Below are positions 26,401 through 32,985 of a DNA stretch of 32,985 bases, in pieces (positions within the stretch are counted from its first letter, which is position 1; each line of letters opens with the position of its first letter). Below the pieces are notes generated by a model, which did not search any database, was not told where the DNA came from, and saw only the letters and a program-made list of their open reading frames with translations. This DNA is from Arenibacter certesii DSM 19833 (GTDB lineage Bacteria > Bacteroidota > Bacteroidia > Flavobacteriales > Flavobacteriaceae). The stretch is from the NCBI RefSeq assembly GCF_000429545.1, contig NZ_AUCB01000042.1, positions 1 through 32,985 of the forward strand, given 5' to 3'. Position numbers and translations under genes: made by a program.

Positions 26401-26565
26401 ATAGATAGGGTTCAGCTTAAAAAGTTAAGAATCTATCTTTCTGGAGATAACCTTTTGACCTTTACCAATTATCCTGGTCTAGACCCTGAAAGAGGAGGAA
26501 GTGGTCGTTTTGTTAACTATCCGCAAAACAAAATATATTCTCTAGGTCTTAACGTTCAATTTTAA
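23416..26565 (+). CDS. SusC/RagA-family TonB-dependent outer-membrane glycan transporter
   Basis: The product has 1049 residues, a usual SusC length. A signal peptide lies in residues 22-39 (MKLTILLVVVSLFKVEAN) after a long charged N-terminus. Residues 58-132 form the carboxypeptidase-regulatory-like domain (VSGTISDANGTPLPGANIVE). LDEVVVVGFGTQKK at 137-150 is the typical TonB-box-like stretch. The plug contains VLKDAASASIYGSRAANGVI. The barrel contains typical SusC strands, and the protein ends in an aromatic-rich strand with a terminal Phe (NKIYSLGLNVQF), as outer-membrane barrel assembly requires. Its partner SusD starts 10 bp downstream. Together they import oligosaccharides into the periplasm using TonB energy. 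Specificity for fucosylated, sulfated glycans is inferred from the locus. Confidence 0.97.
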   Translation: MNKNKMRRLIHSDWWHSKNLRMKLTILLVVVSLFKVEANTYSRNSRLSLDLENMYQQYQVSGTISDANGTPLPGANIVEKGTTNGVTADFDGNFSISVASENAILVISYIGFATKEVAINGQTSLSVNLAEDAAGLDEVVVVGFGTQKKINLTGSVATVDGETLTKRPVTNAASMLQGQVAGLRIVQNTGEPGNEGLSIRIRGQGTFSNAGSNPLVLIDGVDGSLSDLDPNDIDNISVLKDAASASIYGSRAANGVILVTTKSGRAGEFTVEYNLNTAIHTPTKLFDVISNSAEYMELWNEARTNTGITTGHYPQSEIDLYRNATDRILYPNTDWLDIMFNPAFVQSHNIGISGGSKETHYKLSLGYVDQPGVMKGFNYKKFNARLNLGSQINDFIKVGANIALKKGDLSRPRQGSNDLFLSTMSQAPTYLPRLPDGRYSYKAYDFESNNKNPLAIVENEVLRTITDYSVNVQGWADINLTKSINWYSKAAIVGDFEKWKDWRPAVPLYNYRTGEFATDLDVGGLGLQVNNGQNIFTNVFTYVKFEDEIVDGHNLTAQVGYSEESNKEEYLRGYRRDFAGNNLRELDAGSPAVQNSNGSTYEWALKSFFGRLGYNFKDRYLLEFNMRYDGTSRLHKDSRWGAFPSVSAAWRLSEESFMKSERMDWLNSLKIRGSYGELGNQNIGNYPYQDILGLTGNYSFDNANLSSGAAQTALSNQNITWETTTITDIGLDMTVFNGLSLTFDWYRKTTSDILRGSQVTGLVGLGAPTINNGTMQNTGVELNLQYRNNVKSGVFEGLNYNAGVTIDRFKNKLTEFGEREIGGNIIKEEGRPWDTFYMLEWTGIFQTQAEVDAAPKQFNDNTGPGDLIYKDQNGDNVIDDKDRTYIDGQYPDFEYAMNFNANWKNFDISLFFQGVEGRNIYVSDWGTIPFVQGSPPTTDWRGRWTEDNPSTTMPKIYWGFNAPDKVRRTSSYYLQDASYLRLKNISIGYNLPSSLIDRVQLKKLRIYLSGDNLLTFTNYPGLDPERGGSGRFVNYPQNKIYSLGLNVQF

Positions 26566-26575
26566 AGATAAAATC

Positions 26576-28036
26576 ATGAAAAGATATATTTTACAAATAG
26601 TTTTAAGTATCCTCTGCATTAGTTTTGTAGGATGTGAAAAGGATGCACTGGACAAAAATCCCTTGGATAAATTATCTAGCGGTGATTTTTGGAAATCCCA
26701 ACAGGATTTTGACATGGCACTTACCGCAATATACGGAGAGATGCAAAATGGAATGTTCTCAGTAGGAGCGCCCAACTGGGATGTGCTTACCGATAACGGA
26801 TATGGACAACATAGTTATTGGGGTAGTCAGGCTATTGTACAGGGAAATATTTCCCCAACATCTGGCGGATATATTTCTGATGTTTATAATAGTAGTTATA
26901 GGGGAATTGCACGGATCAACATTTTTCTCGAGCAACTTAATAATTTCCAAGGTGATGAAATAGATGCTGAAACCAAATCTAGATATGAAGGTGAAGCGAT
27001 GTTTATGCGTGGGTTCTATTATTTTCAACTGTACTCCAACTATGGTTCGGTTCCTATTGTAACCGAACCGCTAACGCTGGAAAATCAGATTCAGCCCAAA
27101 GCTTCGGAAAATGAGGTTTTGGCGCGGTCATTGGCCGATCTTGATACCGCAATTGCTAACTTATCTTCTGAATTATATACGGATAATGGTGGACATGTGG
27201 TTAAGTCGTCCGCACAAGCCTTAAAACTTAGAGTGTTACTATTCGCTGCCTATGGAGACACTGGAACAGCAGATCCTGGAATAATGACCCAAGCAAGAGA
27301 TCTAGCATTGGAAATAATGGGCGCGGGGTATGAATTAAGCGAAAACTTTGAAGATGTCTTTAGAGACGGATCTCAAGAAGGAAATCCAGAAATTATCTTT
27401 TCTATCAAGTTTTTAGCACCTGATAATTCCACTTCTATGGATCAGTGGTATGGAGATTGGTTAGTAGTTAGCCCTTTACAGAATTTAGTGGATGCTTTTG
27501 ATCCACTAGATCCCAGATTGGATAAAACCATATTCGCCGATGAAGTGAATTTTGATGGAAATATTCATAATCCTTCCAATGGTCTGCCCACTGGATATGG
27601 GCTGAAGAAATTTCTTAGCCCTGATCTAATACCCTATGGTTATTCTACCCAAAGTCAGCAAGATTGGGTATTGTTGAGATATGCAGATGTGTTGTTGATG
27701 TATGCTGAAGCACAGAATGAACTTGTAGGCCCAGATCAGTCTGTTTATGAAGTTATTAATTCTATACGTGACCGAGTAGGATTGGTAGACATAGCAGTAG
27801 GACTATCAAAAGAACAAATGCGGGAGGCTATACGTGATGAACGTAGAATTGAATTGGCTTTTGAGGGCTTAAGATATTATGACCTTAAAAGATGGAGAAT
27901 TGCTGAAGAAGTATTGAATAACATTTCGGACGGAGTTTTGGATTATACCTTTGAAGAGCGCTTTTATAAATGGCCCTTGCCACAGTCGGAAATCGATAAG
28001 AGCCAAGGAGTGTTGGAGCAAAATCCAGATTACTAG
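26576..28036 (+). CDS. SusD/RagB-family surface glycan-binding lipoprotein
   Basis: The protein has 486 residues. The lipoprotein signal MKRYILQIVLSILCISFVGC places lipid Cys20. The SusD pattern is clear: an early KNPLDKLSSGDFWKSQQDFD segment, the TPR-like helices with YEGEAMFMRGFYYFQLYSNY, and the C-terminal block LLRYADVLLMYAEAQNEL, INSIRDRVGL, then RRIELAFEGLRYYDLKRWRI. It forms the lid over the SusC barrel at the cell surface and captures the glycan. A perfect 14-bp stem-loop follows 25 bp after the stop, which could separate the SusCD message from the GH95-like gene. Confidence 0.96.
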   Translation: MKRYILQIVLSILCISFVGCEKDALDKNPLDKLSSGDFWKSQQDFDMALTAIYGEMQNGMFSVGAPNWDVLTDNGYGQHSYWGSQAIVQGNISPTSGGYISDVYNSSYRGIARINIFLEQLNNFQGDEIDAETKSRYEGEAMFMRGFYYFQLYSNYGSVPIVTEPLTLENQIQPKASENEVLARSLADLDTAIANLSSELYTDNGGHVVKSSAQALKLRVLLFAAYGDTGTADPGIMTQARDLALEIMGAGYELSENFEDVFRDGSQEGNPEIIFSIKFLAPDNSTSMDQWYGDWLVVSPLQNLVDAFDPLDPRLDKTIFADEVNFDGNIHNPSNGLPTGYGLKKFLSPDLIPYGYSTQSQQDWVLLRYADVLLMYAEAQNELVGPDQSVYEVINSIRDRVGLVDIAVGLSKEQMREAIRDERRIELAFEGLRYYDLKRWRIAEEVLNNISDGVLDYTFEERFYKWPLPQSEIDKSQGVLEQNPDY

Positions 28037-28061
28037 TCAATTGTAAATTAAAAAAGGTTAA

Positions 28062-28098
28062 TGATAATCCAAGAATACTGTTAGTTCTTGGATTATCA
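28062..28098 (+). terminator. Stem-loop downstream of susD
   Basis: TGATAATCCAAGAA (28062-28075) pairs perfectly with TTCTTGGATTATCA (28085-28098) around a 9-nt loop. No T-tract follows, so it is either an atypical terminator or an mRNA-end stabiliser. A 3' stabiliser would help keep susCD transcripts more abundant than downstream genes. Confidence 0.6.
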
Positions 28099-28390
28099 AT
28101 ATTAGGGGGTAAGCTAAATTCAAATTCCTAGAAAAAAATAGTTTCGATGATTCCTGTATCTCATTTTTAATAGGACAGCTTACTTATTAAGTAAAATTTT
28201 AAAAATTTAATAAAAAAACCAATTCTATGTTTTTTAATAATTGTTCAATAGGTATAGCAGGTGTTATCTAGCATAATTTTAAGAAAATTATTGAAAGGGT
28301 AAGAATTATCAAAATAGCATTTTATTAAGATCATTCCGATTGGTCCAACCTTATGTTGGTTGTTGAATATTGAACAATAAACAAATAAAA
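28099..28390 (+). other. Gene-free spacer before the GH95-like gene
   Basis: The 292 bases are AT-rich with no credible open frame. No exact TAnnTTTG box is present. The last bases, GTTGTTGAATATTGAACAATA, contain a near-palindrome just before the A-rich start region. Confidence 0.4.
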
Positions 28391-30706
28391 ATGAAATTAA
28401 GTATAAAAACTATCTTTAATGCTCTTATATTTTTGAGCCTTTTGGTTTCGTGCTCACAAAAAAAGCCAGTAGCCTTTATGTCTGAAAGAATTTCTGATTA
28501 TGTACTGGAATTTGATGCGCTGGCCACTACATGGGATGAGGGAATCCCCTTGGGGAATGCTACCTTAGGCGCTTTAGTGTGGCAAAAAGATGGAACTCTT
28601 AGATTTTCGCTCGATCGTTCGGATCTATGGGACCTACGCCCAATGGAAAATTTAAACTTTAAGGATTTCGATTTTAAGTGGGTACATGAACAATGGAAAA
28701 ACAATACCTATAAAAATGTTCAGGATAAATATGATGCCCCATATGATAACTCACCGGCCCCGTCCAAGATTCCTGGTGGAGCATTGGAATTTGATATCAG
28801 TGAACTTGGAGAAATTACATCTGTTAAGCTAAAAATAGCGTCGGCTACCTGTGTAGTAGAATGGAAGAACGGCACTGTTTTAAAAACTTATGTGCATGCT
28901 ACAGAACCTATTGGTTGGTATCGTTTTGAGAACCTGCCTGCATATTTAACTCCAACCTTAGTACCCCCAGCCTATAACTTAAAAGAAATTGCTGGTGAAG
29001 AGAATCCAGTAACAGGACAAGATTTGAGAAGACTGGATTATGAGCCAGGATTAATAGAACAAACTGAGAATACTATTACATACAGCCAAACCGGATGGTC
29101 AGGATTTAAATATCAGGTACATACTCAATGGCAGAAAAATGAAAATACATTAGAGGGTAGTTGGAGTATTAGCTCAAATAATTCGGATAACGATAAGGAA
29201 ATTACAGCTGAGGAAGTTGTAAAGTCCTCTTTTATAAATGGAATGGATGCTTATATGAAAAGCCATAAGACTTGGTGGACTACTTTTTGGGGTAAGTCCA
29301 ACATAAGTGTGCCAGATACCATTTTGCAGAACCAATGGTATATGGAAATGTACAAATTGGGGTCTGCCGCTCGTCAAGGGGCAGCACCAATTTCCTTACA
29401 AAGTGTATGGACAGCAGATAATGGTAAGCTACCGCCGTGGAAGGGCGACTATCATCACGATTTAAATACGCAGCTGAGTTATTGGCCTACCTATTCTGGT
29501 AATCATTTAGACTTGGAACAGGGCTTTATAGATTGGCTAACTAAGAATAAACCAACCTTTAAGAAATATACTAAGGAATTCTATGGTACCAATGGCCTCA
29601 ATGTTCCTGGAGTAACGACATTAACAGGTGATCCTATGGGAGGTTGGATCCAGTATTCATTTGGGCCAACAGTAGGCGCATGGCTTGGCCAACATTTTTA
29701 TTGGCATTGGCGCTATAGCATGGATCGTGATTTCCTAAAAGATCAAGCTTATCCTTGGATTAGTGAGGTTGCCGTACATTTAAATGAATTATCGGTATTA
29801 GGTGAAGATGGCAAGAGAAAACTTCCGTTGAGTTCAAGCCCGGAAATTCACAACAATTCACGTGAGGCCTGGTTTGGGGAAATGACAAATTTTGATCTAT
29901 CGCTCGTGAGATGGACGTATATGCACGCGGAAGAACTTGCTTTGGAGCTAGGGCTAAACGAAGAAGCCCGTAAGTGGAAGGAAGAATTGAAAGCATGGCC
30001 GGATTATGCAGTGGACGATAGTGGCTTAATGTTATCCCCAAATTTGCCTTATCTGGAGTCGCATCGTCACTTTTCACATTTGATGGCTATTCATCCACTT
30101 GGATTGATAGACCCTTCCAATGGTGAAAGAGATATGGAAATAATTCGAAAGACCATTGAAAATTTAGAGGCTATAGGAAGTAGCTATTGGACCGGGTACT
30201 CTTTTAGTTGGTTAGCGAACCTAAAAGCAAGGGCTTTAGATGGTGAAGGTGCGGCCAAGGCGCTTAAGGACTTCGCCACCTCATTTGTCCTCCCCAATAG
30301 TTTTCATGTGAATGGAGACCAATCTGGTACGGGAAAATCTAACTTTACTTATAGGCCTTTTACCCTGGAAGGGAATTTTGCATTTGCAGCAGGTCTTCAA
30401 GAAATGTTAATCCAAAGTCATACAGGAACAATAAAATTATTCCCTGCCATTCCCGAAGCTTGGACTACGGTCGGTTTTAACCAATTAAGAACGGAAGGTG
30501 CTTTTCTAATCTCTTCCCAAAAAGAAGAGGGAACGGTAAGATGGGTTAATATTATTTCAGAAAAGGGTGGGGAACTAAGACTTGCGAATCCGTTTGTTAC
30601 CAAAGAAATCAAAATACATGATTCCCATAAATATAAATGGGCGAATAATGTACTTGTAATAGATACAAAACCTGGGGAAACCATTATAATAAAACCGCGA
30701 ACCTAA
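28391..30706 (+). CDS. GH95-like glycosidase lipoprotein (alpha-L-fucosidase or alpha-L-galactosidase)
   Basis: From the ATG at 28391 there are 771 residues. An in-frame TTG at 28370 is an unlikely start. The lipoprotein signal ends FLSLLVSC with Cys21. The N-terminal beta domain carries the GH95-like opening WDEGIPLGNATLGALVWQ (49-66), but LDRSDLWD replaces the usual NEDTLW. The catalytic barrel shows WKGDYHHDLNTQLSYWPTYS (350-369), LPLSSSPEIHNNS with Glu485 where GH95 has its acid residue, and ESHRHFSHLMAIHPL (556-570). The C-terminal beta domain has LFPAIPEAW. GH95 enzymes are inverting and release fucose or L-galactose. The sequence departs from classical GH95 in several motifs, so its exact substrate is open. 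It lies between SusD and a TetR regulator. Confidence 0.82.
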   Translation: MKLSIKTIFNALIFLSLLVSCSQKKPVAFMSERISDYVLEFDALATTWDEGIPLGNATLGALVWQKDGTLRFSLDRSDLWDLRPMENLNFKDFDFKWVHEQWKNNTYKNVQDKYDAPYDNSPAPSKIPGGALEFDISELGEITSVKLKIASATCVVEWKNGTVLKTYVHATEPIGWYRFENLPAYLTPTLVPPAYNLKEIAGEENPVTGQDLRRLDYEPGLIEQTENTITYSQTGWSGFKYQVHTQWQKNENTLEGSWSISSNNSDNDKEITAEEVVKSSFINGMDAYMKSHKTWWTTFWGKSNISVPDTILQNQWYMEMYKLGSAARQGAAPISLQSVWTADNGKLPPWKGDYHHDLNTQLSYWPTYSGNHLDLEQGFIDWLTKNKPTFKKYTKEFYGTNGLNVPGVTTLTGDPMGGWIQYSFGPTVGAWLGQHFYWHWRYSMDRDFLKDQAYPWISEVAVHLNELSVLGEDGKRKLPLSSSPEIHNNSREAWFGEMTNFDLSLVRWTYMHAEELALELGLNEEARKWKEELKAWPDYAVDDSGLMLSPNLPYLESHRHFSHLMAIHPLGLIDPSNGERDMEIIRKTIENLEAIGSSYWTGYSFSWLANLKARALDGEGAAKALKDFATSFVLPNSFHVNGDQSGTGKSNFTYRPFTLEGNFAFAAGLQEMLIQSHTGTIKLFPAIPEAWTTVGFNQLRTEGAFLISSQKEEGTVRWVNIISEKGGELRLANPFVTKEIKIHDSHKYKWANNVLVIDTKPGETIIIKPRT

Positions 30707-30829
30707 TCTTAAGTTGATACAATAATATTAATTGAAAAGAACCATAATTTATGATTTTTATATTCATAGAGTAGATGTCAAGGATCGATACCCTTATAAA
30801 ATTCTTGGCTATAAACCAATTCGTTCAAA

Positions 30830-30865
30830 TAACCTCAGGTTATGAAATAAAAACTATAGTTTTTA
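30830..30865. promoter_or_regulatory. Two palindromes, possible TetR operator or end of the GH95 transcript
   Basis: TAACCT and AGGTTA (30830-30842) are arms around a single C. TAAAAACTATAGTTTTTA (30848-30865) is a perfect 18-bp palindrome. Both lie 118-153 bp before the TetR start. TetR proteins bind such dyads and often repress their own gene. The A/T-rich second palindrome could instead act as a terminator hairpin for the GH95-like gene. Confidence 0.45.
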
Positions 30866-30982
30866 CCTATGGAAGTTTTTTGAAAAATGTAAACTTTTTC
30901 TCATACAGTATTTTTTACTATATGTTGTTTTGTATAATTCTAAATTGATTCCTGGGAAATGTTATTATGAACTAAACAAATA

Positions 30983-31624
30983 ATGAAAGCAAGAAAAAAA
31001 ATAAAGACAAAGGAAAGGATTCTTCAAGTCGCGGTTAAAATGTTCAACGAACAAGGTGTGCAAAATGTAACGAGTAGACACATCGCTAATGAAATGGGAA
31101 TTGCATATGGTAATGTAGATTATCACTATAAAAATAAGGAGGTACTTTTATTAGCCATTTATAAGGAGATGCGGTCGGAAATGTCTAATTCATATCTTTT
31201 ACGTGAAGAATACTCTACGTCATTAGAGCACTTCCATCGCTTGCTTGCCCATTTGGAGCAATTTCAGTATAAATACCGATTTTTTAATTTAGATGTATTG
31301 GAGATTTCTCGCACCTATCCAAAATTAAATAAAATCCTACATAAAACCATTGAATTAAGAAAAGAACAGATGGCTAATCTGTTTATAGATTTTATTAATG
31401 ACGGTTATATAGAGAAAAGGATTGACGATAGATATAACAGATTACAGCATACGATCCGTGTTATTATCACTTTTTGGTTATCGCAGGAAGACGTGCTTTC
31501 AAGTTTTAAATATATTGAGAAGGGTGAAATGAGCAGGCATATTTGGGAACTACTTCTGCCATATTTAACTGAAACTGGTCTTAAAGAGTTTGATAGATTG
31601 GTAACAAGGTTCGGCTATCTATAG
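30983..31624 (+). CDS. TetR/AcrR-family transcriptional regulator
   Basis: The 213-residue cytoplasmic protein has an N-terminal TetR helix-turn-helix at about 9-58: TKERILQVAVKMFNEQGVQN, then VTSRHIANEMGIAYGNVDYH, then YKNKEVLL. The remaining helical part is the variable ligand and dimer domain and shows no recognisable subfamily motif. It is the only transcription factor in the window, and no hybrid two-component, SusR, AraC or ECF/anti-sigma regulator is present. It follows the GH95-like gene in the same direction, with a 276-bp gap holding two palindromes. It may repress the sugar genes or itself, with a sugar or acyl derivative as ligand. A role in the neighbouring TonB receptor is equally possible. 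Confidence 0.92.
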   Translation: MKARKKIKTKERILQVAVKMFNEQGVQNVTSRHIANEMGIAYGNVDYHYKNKEVLLLAIYKEMRSEMSNSYLLREEYSTSLEHFHRLLAHLEQFQYKYRFFNLDVLEISRTYPKLNKILHKTIELRKEQMANLFIDFINDGYIEKRIDDRYNRLQHTIRVIITFWLSQEDVLSSFKYIEKGEMSRHIWELLLPYLTETGLKEFDRLVTRFGYL

Positions 31625-31680
31625 TTTAGATTGAATCTTTTTCCAAAAAATTATTAAGGATCTTTCTAAGGCAAGAGCGA

Positions 31681-31846
31681 ACTTGCTTCATCTATGAAAA
31701 CCCATGTGTTGGGGATATTTTTGACAATTATAAGTATTCAGGAGCTGTACAAAATTTTTATAATCGTTATATGGCATGCGAAATGGTTCCTGCAGGTTGG
31801 GTCAATATGAGTGACTTGGAGGAGGATTATAATGTGTATGAGTAAT
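31681..31846 (+). pseudogene. Coding-like C-terminal remnant, family not recognised
   Basis: An open frame without a start codon encodes TCFIYENPCVGDIFDNYKYS, then AVQNFYNRYMACEMVPAGWV, and ends DLEEDYNVYE with TAA at 31844-31846. The residue mix, rich in aromatic and acidic residues, looks like a real protein end. No upstream frame continues it except about 18 further codons directly after a TAG at 31627. It may be the last part of a deleted gene between the regulator and the second receptor. Confidence 0.4.
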
Positions 31847-31867
31847 GTTTTTCTAAGTTAATGAACT

Positions 31868-31875
31868 TAAATTTG
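31868..31875 (+). promoter_or_regulatory. Candidate -7 box for the second TonB-dependent receptor
   Basis: TAAATTTG matches TAnnTTTG exactly and ends 25 nt before the ATG at 31901, a usual distance. A -33 TTTG is not evident. Confidence 0.4.
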
Positions 31876-31900
31876 GACGCTAATTAACAATTTATTTATA

Positions 31901-32985
31901 ATGAAAATACCATTTCTTTTTATATTTCTCTTATTCAATTATTTAGTTACCGCACAGATTAGCGGAAAAATAGTAGATGGGGTCTATCCCTTGGAGTATG
32001 CTACTGCAGCCCTATTCGATCAGAGTAGCGGTGAACTGGTCATGGGGGTAATTACCGATGTAGATGGTGTTTTTATGATCCCCGAGGTAAAAAAAGGCAC
32101 TTATTATCTGGAGGCTTCTTTTATAGGATACCAGATGGAGATTGTCCGTGATATTCAAGTGGAGAGCAGGAATTCTTCCCTTGACTTGGGGACTATTCCC
32201 CTTTCAATTGGAGAAAACCAATTGAATGAGGTGGTTGTAAGCGGGGAGTTGTCGACCGTGGTAAATAAAATAGATCGGCAGGTGTTTGAGGCCACAAAAT
32301 TTCAGAACGCCCAAGGGGGGAGCGCAACGGATATTATAAGAAATATTCCCTCCGTAACCGTTGACGGACTTGGGGAAATTAGTGTACGGGGCAGTAAGGG
32401 GTTTGTAATACTGCTTAACGGTAATCCGGTACAAGGAAATGCATCAGCTTTATTAAACCAACTTCCAGCGAATGCCATTCAACGTGTAGAGGTGATTACT
32501 GCACCTTCAGCCAAGTATGATCCCGAAGGCAAGGCAGGAATTCTTAATATTATTACTAAAAAAGGAGCTGCAGACGGTGCTTTTGCCCAGTTAAATATAA
32601 AAGGCGGTTTACCATCCATCGAAAAATATGACAATGCCGTTTCACACCAGCGTTATGGCATTGATGGTACTTATAATGTCATTAAAGGAGATTGGAATAT
32701 TTCTCTAGGTGCTAACTACCAACGCAACGATATTGGTGGAAGGCGTGAGGGTGACGTCTATACCATCATCAACGATACACTGACACGATTTCCCTCCGAT
32801 GGGGAACGCAGTTTTGATGAGGTAAATTACAGCGGAAGGTTCACGGTAGATTTTACACCCGATTCCCAAAACTCCTATTCTTTAGGTTTTTATGCCGGAA
32901 AACGACAAAAGGACCGTTTGGCGGATATCACCTATTTTGATAATCATGAAATAACGCCTGCCCAAGGCGGGGAACGTTTAAATAC
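31901..32985 (+). CDS. TonB-dependent receptor, N-terminal part (cut by window edge)
   Basis: The frame from ATG 31901 stays open to the window end, giving at least 361 residues. MKIPFLFIFLLFNYLVTAQ is a signal peptide. Residues about 20-105 form a carboxypeptidase-regulatory-like domain (ISGKIVDGVYPLEYATAALF, TDVDGVFMIPEVKKGTYYLE). LNEVVVSGE is the TonB-box-like stretch. The plug contains DIIRNIPSVTVDGLGEISVR, LLNGNPVQG and YDPEGKAGILNIITKKGA, and barrel strands follow. The NIPSV and YDPEGKAGI motifs are those of the outer-membrane beta-barrel receptors that work without SusD (siderophore/protein-type OMP_b-brl family). It may be unrelated to glycan import. The spacing after TetR allows regulation by it, but nothing proves that. 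Confidence 0.9.
   Translation, partial: MKIPFLFIFLLFNYLVTAQISGKIVDGVYPLEYATAALFDQSSGELVMGVITDVDGVFMIPEVKKGTYYLEASFIGYQMEIVRDIQVESRNSSLDLGTIPLSIGENQLNEVVVSGELSTVVNKIDRQVFEATKFQNAQGGSATDIIRNIPSVTVDGLGEISVRGSKGFVILLNGNPVQGNASALLNQLPANAIQRVEVITAPSAKYDPEGKAGILNIITKKGAADGAFAQLNIKGGLPSIEKYDNAVSHQRYGIDGTYNVIKGDWNISLGANYQRNDIGGRREGDVYTIINDTLTRFPSDGERSFDEVNYSGRFTVDFTPDSQNSYSLGFYAGKRQKDRLADITYFDNHEITPAQGGERLN

Noticed and set aside
11054..31624. An endo-acting fucoidanase (GH107, GH168 or GH187 type)
   Set aside because: No protein in the window matches such a family; chain cleavage must be encoded elsewhere, or the substrate is taken up as short oligosaccharides.
1..32985. CRISPR arrays, tRNA or rRNA genes
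   Set aside because: No regularly spaced direct repeats and no tRNA- or rRNA-like sequence were noticed on either strand.

Overview
The window looks like a piece of a Flavobacteriaceae chromosome (Bacteroidota), most likely from a marine alga-associated relative of Zobellia, Maribacter or Arenibacter. The evidence is a SusC/SusD pair, Bacteroidota-type promoter -7 boxes (TAnnTTTG), A-rich start contexts in place of strong Shine-Dalgarno sites, S1 sulfatases next to alpha-L-fucosidases, and moderately AT-rich DNA. The genus is inferred from gene content only.

Region 1 (1-5.28 kb) is a decayed accessory zone. It holds the N-terminal part of an IS1182-family transposase cut by the window edge and the C-terminal stub of a mercuric-reductase-like gene. 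A non-coding element of about 425 bp with imperfect terminal inverted repeats follows. A secreted beta-propeller-like gene comes next, then a frameshifted IS1182 transposase tail, an intact RelE/ParE-type toxin-antitoxin pair, and a multiply broken endonuclease/exonuclease/phosphatase (EEP) pseudogene. A related 28-nt motif lies downstream of both the propeller gene and the toxin-antitoxin pair.

Region 2 (5.29-10.83 kb, minus strand) is a three-gene cluster read in the order PhoD-like metallophosphatase, SGNH hydrolase, S1 sulfatase lipoprotein. It diverges from region 3 across a 223-bp intergenic space.

Region 3 (11.05-22.86 kb, plus strand) is a long same-direction run: SSS-type sodium/solute symporter, Gfo/Idh/MocA oxidoreductase, GH29 fucosidase, L-fuconate dehydratase, five-bladed-propeller glycosidase-like protein, SGNH lipoprotein, EEP lipoprotein, divergent GH29 enzyme and a second S1 sulfatase.

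Region 4 (23.4-31.6 kb) holds SusC, SusD, a GH95-like lipoprotein and a TetR-family regulator. Region 5 (from 31.9 kb) is the start of a second TonB-dependent receptor, cut by the window end.

Regions 2-4 read as one polysaccharide utilisation locus for a fucose-containing sulfated glycan of fucoidan type. The inferred flow is capture by SusCD, desulfation by two sulfatases, removal of acyl groups by two SGNH hydrolases, and release of fucose or a similar 6-deoxy/galacto sugar by two GH29 enzymes and one GH95. Sugar import by the SSS symporter and entry into the oxidative L-fucose pathway at FucD would follow. No endo-fucanase, fucose dehydrogenase, fuconolactonase or 2-keto-3-deoxy-fuconate enzyme is recognisable here. 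The most unusual feature is two intact phosphoesterase-type enzymes (PhoD-like and EEP) inside this locus, plus an EEP pseudogene just outside it. They could mean the substrate carries phosphodiester or phosphomonoester groups, or that these folds have been recruited to another ester chemistry.
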